From Stenotrophomonas sp. YIM B06876 (lineage in GTDB: Bacteria; Pseudomonadota; Gammaproteobacteria; Xanthomonadales; Xanthomonadaceae): DNA of 64,000 nt. The position numbers were made by a program, and so were the translations under genes. Shown one piece after another: positions 1 through 8,534 of the stretch; the stretch's first letter is position 1, and every line of letters begins with the position of its first letter. The stretch is from the NCBI RefSeq assembly GCF_030711595.1, contig NZ_JAUJUJ010000006.1, positions 41,176-105,175 on the forward strand, given 5' to 3'. The notes under the pieces are model-generated. The model did no database searches, was not told the origin of the DNA, and was given only the letters and a program-made list of their open reading frames with translations.

Positions 1-2229
1 CTGGACCTTGCCGCCACCCACGACGGTGCCGACGGCAAGGTGATCCCGCTCAATATCCGCATCAAGGACCCGATCTGGCCGGCGCGCGACATGATCGATG
101 TCTCGGTCTCGGTCAAACCCGGTGAAAAGCGCACGCTGTGGCTGGATCTGCGCGATCGCATCCTCACCGCCGACAGCCTGTGGCTGTCGATCGCCGCGGC
201 CGCGCCCGGCTTCAATGCGGCTGCGCTGGATGGCGCCGAGGTGCGGCTGGTGTTCAAGGACCGCAAGCAGGCGATCACCGAACACGTGGCCGACCGCTTC
301 AACCAGGTGCGTGACAACTGGGGTTTCCTGGTCGAGGAACACACCACCTCCAAGCGGCAGCGGCTGTATGCGCGCGTCTACGCCGATCTGAGCGATCTGC
401 TGCGGGTCGACCCGGAGCACGAACTGGGCCGGCTGTACTGGAACTACATCAGCTACAACAGCCAGGGCCGGCCGCCGTTCACCCAGCCGCAGGCGCCGAA
501 GGGCGTGCCGCTGTGGGCGTTCCGCCAGACCGAAGACCTCAAGTACGTGCGCCGCTTCGTCGACTGGTGGATCGACCACCGCCAGGTCGAGTACGGCGAC
601 TTCGGCGGCGGTATTTCCGACGACACCGACCTGACCCAGCAGTGGCCGGGGCTGGCGCTGATGGGCGTGCAGCCGGACCGGCTCAACGCCTCGCTGACCG
701 CGCTGTCCGACGCGGTCTACAGGAACGGCATGTTCGCCAACGGCCTGAGCACGATCGAGACCGACGAGCTGCATTCCTACGAGGAAGGCATCAACGCCAA
801 CAGCGCGATGCTCTACCTCAACTGGGGCGATCCGCTGACCGTCGAGCGGCTGATGGAAACGGTCAAGGCGTTCGACGAGCGCATCATCCTGCCCAATCCG
901 CACGGCCACCTGCTGTTCTCCAGCAACTGGTTTGGCGGCAACAAGGTCTACCGCGAACCGAACTGGCAGTGGCAGAAGCCGTATTCGTTCCCGGCGCTGC
1001 ACCCGGCGTTCCTGCTGGGCGACTACAACGCCGATGCGACCGGCCGCAAACTGGTCACCGGCCTGGCCGACAGCTACCTGGCCCATGGCTACACCGCCGA
1101 CGATGGCGTCTGGGTGCTGCCCAACGAGATCAACTGGGCCACCGGCAAGACCCGTGGCGGCGAGTTGAACCAGGGCTCGGGCGGCGGCGACACGATGCAC
1201 CTGTTCTGGGCGGCGTGGCGCTGGAGTGGCGATGACAAATACCTGAAGGCACTGGACTACCGCGTCGCCCGCGGCGGCCCGGGGGCGCTGTCCAACCTGG
1301 GCGAGAACTTCGTCGAGGTATTGGGCCGTGGCCAGGACTGGAACCCGCGCTTGATCGCCGATGCCGATGCCGGCAACACCGGGTTCTCCAGCCTGATGGC
1401 GTGGCAGGCCACCGGCGACAGGACGTATCTGGAAGCGCTGCATGCCGACGGCATCCAGGCCAAGGCGCAACGCGAGTACATGAATACCGAAGGCCACTGG
1501 TGGAGCGACCGGGTCGAGGCGCCCAGCGAGTTCCTGCAGCGCGCACGGCTGGGCGGGATCGCGCTCAAGCGCAACCAGAGTTGGCCCGGGCATACGGTGA
1601 GCTGGCGCTTCGACAACGCCGAGGCCGCCGGACAGGTCGCGCTGCTGGTGCATGCGCCCTCGCCCGAGCGCTTCACTGTCACCGCCTACAACCTGGGCAA
1701 GCGCAGCGAGCGGGCGCAGATGACCGGCTGGAACGTGGCGCCGGGGCAATGGCGGGTGCGCAGCGGCATCGATGCCGATGGCGATGGCCGTATCGACGGC
1801 AAACCGTCGACCCGCGAGTTCGTCTTCGAGAAGAGCATGGCGACCGCGCTGGAATTCCTGCCCGGCAAGACCCAGCTGTTCGAATTCGAACGCATCCAGC
1901 CCGGCACCCCGGTGGACAAGCGCGCGGACCTGGGCATCGGCCGCGGCGACCTGCGCATCGACGGCGAGCAGCTGCAGCTGACCGTGCACAGCCTGGGCCA
2001 TGTGGCCACCATGCCGGGCGTGGCGGTGCTGGAGGATGCGCGCGGCAGGGAAGTGGCGCGCGTGGCGATCCCGGCCCTGCCGGCGCCCAGCGACCTGCGG
2101 CCCAAGACCGTCACCGTGCAGTTGCCGCTGCCGGCCGGGTTCCGGCGCGACGGGGCGCGGGTGCGGGTGGCGCAGGAAAACGGGGCCGAAGAAGTGACCC
2201 GGCTCAACAACGTGCTGCCGTTGCGCTGA
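1..2229 (+). CDS. Large secreted-type protein of the pectin locus, 5'-truncated, function not recognised
   Basis: The reading frame is open from base 1, so the true start lies upstream; the GTG at 40 is internal. At least 742 residues are visible. I do not recognise the family with certainty. The middle part is rich in Trp, Tyr, Asp and Glu, with motifs such as YGDFGGGISDDTDL, HSYEEGINANS and NQGSGGGDTMHLFWAAWRW, spaced like the helical repeats of (alpha/alpha)-toroid carbohydrate-active enzymes. A calcium-loop-like run DADGDGRIDG lies near the C-terminal third, followed by beta-rich sequence. Position beside esterases and uronate-catabolic genes suggests a polysaccharide lyase or glycoside hydrolase acting on pectin or rhamnogalacturonan, but that is context only. 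It could also be a non-catalytic binding protein. Confidence 0.6.
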   Translation: MDLAATHDGADGKVIPLNIRIKDPIWPARDMIDVSVSVKPGEKRTLWLDLRDRILTADSLWLSIAAAAPGFNAAALDGAEVRLVFKDRKQAITEHVADRFNQVRDNWGFLVEEHTTSKRQRLYARVYADLSDLLRVDPEHELGRLYWNYISYNSQGRPPFTQPQAPKGVPLWAFRQTEDLKYVRRFVDWWIDHRQVEYGDFGGGISDDTDLTQQWPGLALMGVQPDRLNASLTALSDAVYRNGMFANGLSTIETDELHSYEEGINANSAMLYLNWGDPLTVERLMETVKAFDERIILPNPHGHLLFSSNWFGGNKVYREPNWQWQKPYSFPALHPAFLLGDYNADATGRKLVTGLADSYLAHGYTADDGVWVLPNEINWATGKTRGGELNQGSGGGDTMHLFWAAWRWSGDDKYLKALDYRVARGGPGALSNLGENFVEVLGRGQDWNPRLIADADAGNTGFSSLMAWQATGDRTYLEALHADGIQAKAQREYMNTEGHWWSDRVEAPSEFLQRARLGGIALKRNQSWPGHTVSWRFDNAEAAGQVALLVHAPSPERFTVTAYNLGKRSERAQMTGWNVAPGQWRVRSGIDADGDGRIDGKPSTREFVFEKSMATALEFLPGKTQLFEFERIQPGTPVDKRADLGIGRGDLRIDGEQLQLTVHSLGHVATMPGVAVLEDARGREVARVAIPALPAPSDLRPKTVTVQLPLPAGFRRDGARVRVAQENGAEEVTRLNNVLPLR

Positions 2230-2293
2230 TCCGGCTGGCGTGACCGTGGCCATCGTGAGGATGGCTGCGGCCGCGCGTGGTGGCCGGCCCGCG

Positions 2294-2932
2294 CTATCGG
2301 CGGAGCGGCATCGCCGATGCGGGGCGGGGCGCACCGCCCTGGCCATCGTTCTGCAGTGCCCGCTCCGCGCGCAGATACCACGGCGCACGGTCCGGGTCGG
2401 GCACGAAGATGGTGCAGCGCTCCAGCGCTGCCTGGTACACGTGCACCGAGACGGCGACCTGCTCGCGGCCCGGGTTGCACAGGGTGTGGTATTCCTGCGG
2501 CGGAATCAGGCTGCCGGCGCTGCCCGGCCCGGCCAGCAGGCCCTGACGGGCGTCGAAGCGGAAGTGCTCGCCGTCGCGTTCAACCAGTTCGTAGCGGGTG
2601 ACCTGCAGCGCGCCGCTCCACACCCCTTCCACGCACCACAGGCCGGCGTGGTCGTGCAGCGGCGTGGCCTGTCCCGGGCCCCAGGTCATCGCCACGATGC
2701 TGTAGCCATGCGTGGCGCTGCGGTACAGCTCGCGGCGCGCGTAGTGGCCGGCCACGGGCTGGTGCACGCACCCGGGCAGGCGGATGCGCGCATCGGCCAT
2801 GGCCTGGCGCAGCACCTGCTGCAAGGCGGCGGTGACCTGCGGGCTGTCGCCGCCCTGCACCGCGTGGTCGATGGCGGCAAGCAGACGGTCGCGGCCAGGA
2901 AAGGTCGGATACCCGCTGATATCGTGAGGCAT
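2294..2932 (-). CDS. Cysteine dioxygenase type I family protein (cupin)
   Basis: A 212-residue cupin of cysteine-dioxygenase / thiol-dioxygenase length. The metal triad is visible as H93 and H95 in the TPLHDHAG motif and H149 in PPQEYHTLCNP, matching the 3-His iron site of the family, which oxidises cysteine (or 3-mercaptopropionate) to the sulfinate using O2. It reads against the upstream gene and converges on it. A TAGACT hexamer lies six bases upstream of the ATG (2939-2944, minus strand), so the transcript may have almost no leader. Substrate cannot be told from sequence alone. The gene has no evident link to the surrounding pectin genes. Confidence 0.85.
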   Translation of the reverse strand: MPHDISGYPTFPGRDRLLAAIDHAVQGGDSPQVTAALQQVLRQAMADARIRLPGCVHQPVAGHYARRELYRSATHGYSIVAMTWGPGQATPLHDHAGLWCVEGVWSGALQVTRYELVERDGEHFRFDARQGLLAGPGSAGSLIPPQEYHTLCNPGREQVAVSVHVYQAALERCTIFVPDPDRAPWYLRAERALQNDGQGGAPRPASAMPLRR

Positions 2933-3037
2933 GGCCGCAGTCTAGGTGAACGCGGTTAACGGAATGTTCCGGCTTTCCCGGCGCGCCGGCCGTGCTGCGC
3001 TTATGCGACGTCGTTGACGCGCCGACGCGCCCGCGAC

Positions 3038-3904
3038 TCAGGGCAGCAGGTTGCGCCGCAGCGCCGGCACCTGACGGGCCAGTTCATCGGCGACGATCGC
3101 CGCGAACAGGCCCGCGCCTTGCGCACCAAGATGGGTGTAGTCGAACGCGGTCTTTGCCTGCGCCATCGGCTCGGGCGGGGACAGGGTTTGCGGGGTAACG
3201 GGCGGCACGTTGGCCGCGGCCGGGTTGTCCACGGTGGTGCCCTGTTGCGCGGCGCTGACCTGGAGCGGCGAGGCCGGCGCCTGGGCCAGACGCAAGGCCA
3301 GCACCGGGCCCAGGCCCTGCACCGCGGCGCGGCTACGGGCATGCAGATCGACCAGCGGCACCGCCATTTCCGCTGCCACCGTGCGCGTGGCTTCGGCCCA
3401 CGGGGCAAGATCGTCCAGCAGCTGGCCGTCGCGGAACTGGCGCCGGGTCAGCGGCGTCAGCAACACCGGAATCGCCCCTGCAGCGCGTACCTCGCGCACG
3501 TAGCGGCGCAGGTTGTCGGGAAATTCCCGCGCCAGATCGGTGGAACGTCCCGGCTTGCCAGGCTGGTCGTTGTGGCCGAACTGGATCAGCACATGCACGT
3601 CCTGATAGCCGCCGCGGCGCATCTCCTGCACCGCCAGCGCCCATGAGCCCTCGGCCCGGTAGCTGTAACTGCTGCGGCCGCCGCGGGCCAGATTCACGCA
3701 GCTCAGCGCAGAAGTGACGTGGCTGGCGCAGAACGCCGCGCCCCAGCCGCTGTGCACCGCGGTGGTGGAGTCGCCCACCAGCACGATCTTGCTGGCGCGG
3801 ACCGGGTTCGGCGATGGGCGCTCGCCGGACGACGGGTCCGGCGCGGCGTGGGCGCTGGCGGCGGCCAGCACCAAGGTGGCCCACAGGCAACGGAAATGGA
3901 TCAT
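3038..3904 (-). CDS. Secreted SGNH hydrolase, rhamnogalacturonan acetylesterase-like
   Basis: 288 residues from the ATG at 3904; a hydrophobic signal peptide with AHA-A cleavage near residue 20 decides this start over a longer in-frame extension. SGNH blocks are present: GDSTT (Ser46, nucleophile), GG 75-76, GHND 110-113 (Asn112) and DYTHLG (Asp255, His258). The family removes acetyl groups from rhamnogalacturonan. An unusual Ala/Pro/Gln-rich insert at about residues 205-250 sits just before the catalytic DxxH block. It is the last gene of a three-gene minus-strand operon, starting 8 nt after the carboxylesterase stop. Likely periplasmic or secreted, de-esterifying pectin fragments before lyase action. 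Confidence 0.85.
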   Translation of the reverse strand: MIHFRCLWATLVLAAASAHAAPDPSSGERPSPNPVRASKIVLVGDSTTAVHSGWGAAFCASHVTSALSCVNLARGGRSSYSYRAEGSWALAVQEMRRGGYQDVHVLIQFGHNDQPGKPGRSTDLAREFPDNLRRYVREVRAAGAIPVLLTPLTRRQFRDGQLLDDLAPWAEATRTVAAEMAVPLVDLHARSRAAVQGLGPVLALRLAQAPASPLQVSAAQQGTTVDNPAAANVPPVTPQTLSPPEPMAQAKTAFDYTHLGAQGAGLFAAIVADELARQVPALRRNLLP

Positions 3905-3912
3905 CAAAGGCC

Positions 3913-5535
3913 TCAGAAGGTGCCGCGCTGGATGAACGGAGCCTGCTGGTAGAGCCTGCGTTCGCCGCCGCGCGGATCGTCGGCCTGGCGGCTGTCGACA
4001 TCGAAAAGCAAGGTCTGGCGTTGCGGCAGGCGGTAGCAATCCCAGCGCGGCAGGCCGTCATGGTTGGGATCACCGTTGCGGGCGAAGGCCAGCAACGCAT
4101 CGCTCATGCGGCCGGCCACGCGCTGCGCGTCCGCGCTGTGGCCGGTCCGCGACCCCGGTTGGCCGATGTTGTCGAATACCAGCGGGATATCCAGGGTGTG
4201 GAAGGCGCGCAGTTTCGCCGCCTCGCCGGTGCGGTCGTACCAGTCCAGCTGGTAGGCCCAGGTCGGCGCATCCTGGCGCGCGCGTGCTTCCAGTTCCTCC
4301 ACCGCACCGCGCCAGGAGCGGCCGGCCGTGGTGGCGGCGAAGAACACGTCCGAGGGCGTGTAATGCGGATACAGCCGGCGGTATTCGGCAATCACCACCG
4401 ATGGCAGCAGATCCACGTACTGCTGCTGTTCCAGCCGGGCCGGCAGCGTGTCCCAGTCCAGCGTGAAGTTGGCCGGATCGTTGCCGAGGAAGGCGCGGGT
4501 TTCGTCATGGGTGTTGCCGATCACCATCGGGATACCCGCCGATTGCGGCGCGGCATCGGGGTAGAACGGATGCCGCGGCAACGCGCGCGCGTCCAGCACC
4601 GGGCCCAGATACAGGCCGGTGTTCTCCACCCGCGAGGGATCGCGCAGCTTGCCCGCCTCCAGCAGTTTTTCCATCGGCAACGTGCGCAACGCGTGGGCAT
4701 CGCTGTTGAAATGCTGCAGCACCTGCTGCGCGCGTTGCGTGGCGGCGCGCGGCCCGGCGGCGGTCACCTGCTGTCCGCTCATGGTCCACGCGCGCTGGAA
4801 CAGCCCCTTCGCGGCGGGCATCGCCATCAGCGTGGCGATCTTGGCGCCGCCGCCGGACTGGCCGAACACGGTGATGTTGCCGGCATCGCCGCCGAATTCG
4901 GCCGCGTGCTGGCGCACCCACTGCAGCGCCTGCACCAGATCGAGCTGGCCGACGTTGCCCGAATCGGCGAATCCGGCGCCGCCGAGCTGCGCCAGGTACA
5001 GGTAGCCGAACAGGTTGAGCCGGTGGTTGACCGTGACCACCACCACGTCGCCGCGCCGGCACAGGTTGCCGCCGTCATACAGCGGATCGCTGCCGGAGCC
5101 GTTGTTGAAGCCGCCGCCATGGATATAGAACAGGATCGGCCGCTTGCGGCCATCGCGCAGCGCCGGCGTCCACACGTTGAGGAACAGGCAATCCTCGCTG
5201 CCGGGGCCCTCGCTGCCGCTCTGCGGCGCCGCGGCGCCATAGTCCAGGGCGTCGCGCACGCCCCGCCATGGCACTTCCTGCAGCGCCGGCTGAAAGCGTT
5301 GTGGCGCGGTATCGGCGCCGTAGGGAATGCCGCGGAATACATGGATACCCTGCTCCCGCTGGCCGCCGATGCGTCCGCTGCGCACCCGCGCCAGCGAGGG
5401 GGAACCGGGGCGCGGTCCGGGTATGGCGGCGGCAGCGGCCAGCGGCGCGGCCAGCACCAGCCCGGCGCCGGCGGTGCACAGCGCGGTCTGGCGCAGGAAA
5501 GCGCGGCGGGCGGGATGCGCGGGGTGTTCGCTCAT
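3913..5535 (-). CDS. Carboxylesterase type B with Tat-like signal
   Basis: 540 residues. The N-terminus carries RRAFLRQ followed by a long hydrophobic stretch ending in an Ala run, a Tat-type export signal. Carboxylesterase/lipase type-B hallmarks are EDCLFLNVWTP (115-125), the oxyanion strip IHGGGF (138-143) and the nucleophile elbow FGQSGGG (Ser227). The family hydrolyses carboxylic esters; beside two other esterases and uronate genes, a role on methyl-, acetyl- or feruloyl esters of pectin is plausible but not shown. Its ATG overlaps the stop of the upstream hydrolase (ATGA), implying translational coupling. A much longer frame continues upstream to 8499 but crosses divergent genes and is not real. 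Confidence 0.88.
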   Translation of the reverse strand: MSEHPAHPARRAFLRQTALCTAGAGLVLAAPLAAAAAIPGPRPGSPSLARVRSGRIGGQREQGIHVFRGIPYGADTAPQRFQPALQEVPWRGVRDALDYGAAAPQSGSEGPGSEDCLFLNVWTPALRDGRKRPILFYIHGGGFNNGSGSDPLYDGGNLCRRGDVVVVTVNHRLNLFGYLYLAQLGGAGFADSGNVGQLDLVQALQWVRQHAAEFGGDAGNITVFGQSGGGAKIATLMAMPAAKGLFQRAWTMSGQQVTAAGPRAATQRAQQVLQHFNSDAHALRTLPMEKLLEAGKLRDPSRVENTGLYLGPVLDARALPRHPFYPDAAPQSAGIPMVIGNTHDETRAFLGNDPANFTLDWDTLPARLEQQQYVDLLPSVVIAEYRRLYPHYTPSDVFFAATTAGRSWRGAVEELEARARQDAPTWAYQLDWYDRTGEAAKLRAFHTLDIPLVFDNIGQPGSRTGHSADAQRVAGRMSDALLAFARNGDPNHDGLPRWDCYRLPQRQTLLFDVDSRQADDPRGGERRLYQQAPFIQRGTF

Positions 5536-6527
5536 GGGGTGGGGTCCTCGGTAACCGTGGTGATCCAGTCCAGCGCCAGCTGCGGCCATGCCGCCGTGGT
5601 CAGGCCCGCGCTGCCACGGATGCCGAAACCGTGGCCACCGTGCGGAAACAGGTGCATTTCGCTGGAGATGCCGGCACGTTGCAGTGCCTGGTAGAACACG
5701 AGGCTGTTGCCGACCGGCACCACGGCGTCGTCCTGGGCGTGCAGCAGGAAGCTGGGCGGAGTGCGCGCGCTCACCTGCTGGTGCGGCGAGTACCGTTGCA
5801 ACAGCGCCGGGTCCGCGACATCGCCGAGCAGCCGCTGGCGCGAGCCGGGGTGGGCATCCTCTCCGGCCATGGTGATCACCGGATACACCAGCAGCTGGAA
5901 GTCGGGCCGCGCGCTGAGGCGGTCGGCCGCATCCACCGGCCGATAGACCATCTGGTCGAAGCCGGTGCCCAGACGGGCGGCCAGGTGCCCGCCGGCGGAA
6001 AACCCGATCACCCCGATCATCCGCGGGTCCAGCTGCCACGCCGCGGCTTGGGCGCGGATCAGCCGCAGCGCGCGCTGGGCATCGGCCAGGGCCGCGTCGC
6101 GGTCGGGCCGGCCATCGCCTGGCAGCCGGTAGCGCAGCACGAACAGGGTCAGCCCGCCGCGGTCGACGAACGCCGGCACCAGCGCGCTGCCTTCCTTGTC
6201 CAGCACCACCCGCTGGTAGCCGCCGCCGGGAATCACCAGCAGCGCGCGGCCGTTGGGCCTGGCGGGGCGGTAGACCACCAGGTACGGCTCGCTGACGTGT
6301 TCGATATAGCGGTCCGGCAGCTCCGCAGCGGGGCTGCGCTCGACAATCCTTGCCGGCGCGGACAACGCGCTGTCCCCGGGGGCCACTCCAGTGGGCCACA
6401 GCGCGATGCGATCGGGGGCGCCGGGCGCCGGTTCGCCGCTGCTGGCCCAGAGCGGCAATGCCGCTCCGGCCAGGAGCAGGGCGAACAGCCGCAGACGCAA
6501 GACTGGCAAGGGTTTGAGGAGCGACAT
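5532..6527 (-). CDS. Exported alpha/beta hydrolase, acetylxylan-esterase / BD-FAE-like
   Basis: 331 residues starting at the ATG at 6527, chosen because a signal peptide (hydrophobic residues 10-28, AxA-like end) begins there. The alpha/beta-hydrolase oxyanion motif IPGGGY (99-104), the nucleophile elbow GFSAGG (Ser177), an acid region HAQDDAVVP and a terminal PHGGHGFG histidine are visible. These fit small esterases that remove acetyl or feruloyl groups from plant polysaccharides. First gene of the minus-strand esterase operon, with a four-base overlap to the next gene. An operator-like site lies 54 bases upstream, shared with the divergent FAH-TRAP operon. Confidence 0.82.
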   Translation of the reverse strand: MSLLKPLPVLRLRLFALLLAGAALPLWASSGEPAPGAPDRIALWPTGVAPGDSALSAPARIVERSPAAELPDRYIEHVSEPYLVVYRPARPNGRALLVIPGGGYQRVVLDKEGSALVPAFVDRGGLTLFVLRYRLPGDGRPDRDAALADAQRALRLIRAQAAAWQLDPRMIGVIGFSAGGHLAARLGTGFDQMVYRPVDAADRLSARPDFQLLVYPVITMAGEDAHPGSRQRLLGDVADPALLQRYSPHQQVSARTPPSFLLHAQDDAVVPVGNSLVFYQALQRAGISSEMHLFPHGGHGFGIRGSAGLTTAAWPQLALDWITTVTEDPTP

Positions 6528-6575
6528 GGGGGTGGCTGGGAGATCCGCAATCGAAGGGTTCTGACGCGCTGCACA

Positions 6576-6604
6576 TTGCCAATGACACCGGTTTACCATA
6601 TACA
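6576..6604 (+). promoter_or_regulatory. Predicted sigma-70 promoter of FAH-TRAP operon
   Basis: TTGCCA at 6576-6581 and TATACA at 6599-6604, separated by exactly 17 bases, 54 bases upstream of the first gene. The operator-like site at 6581-6600 occupies the spacer, as expected for repression by a LacI-type protein. Confidence 0.5.
6581..6600. promoter_or_regulatory. Putative LacI-family operator, copy 1
   Basis: AATGACACCGGTTTACCATA. It matches the site at 11643-11662 in 19 of 20 bases and contains a central ACCGGT as in LacI-family sites with a CG centre. It lies in the 130-base divergent region between the esterase operon and the FAH-TRAP operon and could control both. The LacI gene at 10537 is the obvious candidate binder (inference). 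Confidence 0.65.
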
Positions 6605-6657
6605 GCCAACTCGGTCACTGTCGACAGGCAGTGCAACAAAGACATCAGGAGATGCGC

Positions 6658-7485
6658 TTGAGCAACGATCCAGGCAAACCGGACCTGCCCCCGGCCGGAC
6701 TCGGCGAAATTGCCCGCCAATTTGTCAGCGCCCGCCTGCGGGGCGGGTCGTTGTCCGATTTTCCGGGCCTTATCCCGGACGATCTGGAAACCGCGTATCG
6801 CGTGCAGGACCTTGCCATCAGCCAATGGGATGACCGCGTGGTCGGCTGGAAGGTCGGTTACATCGCCGCCGAGCGCCGCGACTCCTCCGGCGACGACCGC
6901 CTGCTGGGCCCGGTCTTCTCGCGCAAGCTCTGGAATGCCACCGGTGCCATCGTGGAGATTCCGGTGTTTTCCGGCGCCGGCGGCTTTGCCGCGGTCGAGG
7001 CCGAATACGTCCTGCAACTGCAGGCCGACGCCCCGGTCGACCAGCTGCACTGGAGCCCGGAACAGGCCGAGGCGCTGCCGGCGCGGATGTTCATCGGCGT
7101 GGAAGTGGCCAGCAGTCCGCTGGCGACGATCAACGTGCTGGGGCCGCTCGCGGTGGTATCGGACTTCGGCAACAACAACGGCCTGATCCTGGGCCCGGAA
7201 GTGCCGGCCTGGACCACGCTGGATGAACCCTCGCTGCGCGCGCAGACCGAGATCGAAGGCGAGGTGGTCGGCACCGGTGGCGCCACGCGGCTGCCCGGCG
7301 GCCTGCGTGCGGCCTACGCGTTCGCGCTGTCGCGGTCGGCCCAGCGTGGCCGGCCGTTGAAGAAAGGCGATCTGATCGCCACCGGCAATGCCACCGGCAT
7401 CCATGACATCGCGGTCGGCCAGCAGGCGGTGATCCGCTTCACTGGTTACGGTGATATTTCTTGCAAGGCTGTCGCTGCCGGCTGA
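6658..7485 (+). CDS. Fumarylacetoacetate-hydrolase-family enzyme (2-keto-4-pentenoate hydratase type)
   Basis: 275 residues from a TTG at 6658, chosen because AGGAG (6647-6651) lies six bases before it; an ATG at 6652 abuts this ribosome site and a GTG at 6631 lacks one. GWKVGY (63-68) and VEAEY (113-117, acidic metal ligands Glu114 and Glu116) are typical of FAH / MhpD-type folds that act on 2-keto acids using Mg2+. The C-terminal GDLIATGNATG matches the family's oxyanion/metal region. First gene of the operon with the TRAP transporter. In a uronate locus it may process a keto-deoxy sugar acid, but the precise reaction is unknown. Confidence 0.75.
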   Translation: MSNDPGKPDLPPAGLGEIARQFVSARLRGGSLSDFPGLIPDDLETAYRVQDLAISQWDDRVVGWKVGYIAAERRDSSGDDRLLGPVFSRKLWNATGAIVEIPVFSGAGGFAAVEAEYVLQLQADAPVDQLHWSPEQAEALPARMFIGVEVASSPLATINVLGPLAVVSDFGNNNGLILGPEVPAWTTLDEPSLRAQTEIEGEVVGTGGATRLPGGLRAAYAFALSRSAQRGRPLKKGDLIATGNATGIHDIAVGQQAVIRFTGYGDISCKAVAAG

Positions 7486-7521
7486 CCGGTGGCGATGGCG
7501 GGGACGCGCGGGAGGGCGCAG

Positions 7522-8523
7522 ATGATCACTCGCAGAGGTTTTCTCACCGGCAGCATCGGCGCACTTGCCGCACCGTTGCTGTCGGCCTGTTCGCCCGGCG
7601 GTGCCGCAGCCGGCGGCGGCCACGTGCTGACCGCCACCGATGTACATGTGGCCGACTATCCGACCGTGACCGCGGTGAAGTGGATCGGTGAAACGCTGGA
7701 GCGCCAGACCGGCGGCCGGCTGAAGCTGCGCCAGTACCACTCCGGCCAGCTCGGGCGCGAGAGCGAGGCGATCGACATGGCCCGCTTCGGCGCGATCGAT
7801 ATCACCCGCGTCTATTCCGGCGCGCTCAACAACGCCTTTCCGCTGACCCAGGCGCTGTGCCTGCCGTATGTGTTCGACTCGGTGGAACACATGCGCCATG
7901 CGCTGGACAGCGGTATCGCCGACAGCGTGCTGCAGGGGTTCGAGAGCCGCGACCTGGTCGGCCTGGCGATCTACGATTCGGGCCCGCGCTGTTTCTACAA
8001 CACCAAGCATCCGATCGTGGAGCCGCACGACCTGCATGGCCTGAAACTGCGCGTGGCCAACTCGGACATCTTCATCCAGCTGATGCGCATGCTCGGCGCC
8101 AATCCGACTCCGATGTCGCTGGGCGACACGTTCTCCGGCATGGAGACGCACATGATCGACGGCGCCGAAAACAACATGCGCAGCTTCCATTCCAGCCGCC
8201 ATTTCGAAGCGGCGCATTACTGGTCGCAGAGCGAGCATTCGTATGCGCCGGACGTGCTGCTGATGTCGCGCCGCCGTTTCGAGTTGCTGTCGCCGGCCGA
8301 TCGCCGCCTGTTGCTGGATACCGCGCGTGCTTCGGTGCAGGTCATGCGCACGCAATGGGACGCCTCCGAAGACAAGGCCCGCCAGGCCGTGGCCGCTTAC
8401 GGAGTGAAGTTCAACGCGGTCGATATGCCGGCTTTCCACCAGGCCGCCGCACCGCTGCTGCGCCAGTACCTGCAGCAGCCGGATATCGCCTCCCTCCATC
8501 GCCGCATCCGCGCCTACGCCTGA
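7522..8523 (+). CDS. TRAP transporter substrate-binding protein (DctP family), Tat lipoprotein type
   Basis: 333 residues. Start at ATG 7522 because GGAGG (7511-7515) precedes it and the signal begins there: TRRGFLTG (twin arginine) and a lipobox LSAC with Cys23. DctP-type binding proteins capture carboxylate substrates for TRAP permeases; the segment around GLKLRVANSDIF and the later PTPMSLGDTFSGMETHMIDGAE contain the conserved substrate-anchoring region. Followed by DctQ (11 bases) and DctM. The uronate context suggests galacturonate or unsaturated uronates as substrate. A lipid-anchored, Tat-exported DctP is unusual, since most are free periplasmic proteins. Confidence 0.88.
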   Translation: MITRRGFLTGSIGALAAPLLSACSPGGAAAGGGHVLTATDVHVADYPTVTAVKWIGETLERQTGGRLKLRQYHSGQLGRESEAIDMARFGAIDITRVYSGALNNAFPLTQALCLPYVFDSVEHMRHALDSGIADSVLQGFESRDLVGLAIYDSGPRCFYNTKHPIVEPHDLHGLKLRVANSDIFIQLMRMLGANPTPMSLGDTFSGMETHMIDGAENNMRSFHSSRHFEAAHYWSQSEHSYAPDVLLMSRRRFELLSPADRRLLLDTARASVQVMRTQWDASEDKARQAVAAYGVKFNAVDMPAFHQAAAPLLRQYLQQPDIASLHRRIRAYA

Positions 8524-8534
8524 GATCCCGTCCG

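Noticed and set aside
2240-2959. 239-codon plus-strand frame
   Set aside because: Antisense to the cysteine dioxygenase, whose metal site is intact.
3913-8499. A 1,528-codon minus-strand frame
   Set aside because: Only its last third is the carboxylesterase. The rest runs antisense to the FAH and TRAP genes and in another frame over the alpha/beta hydrolase.
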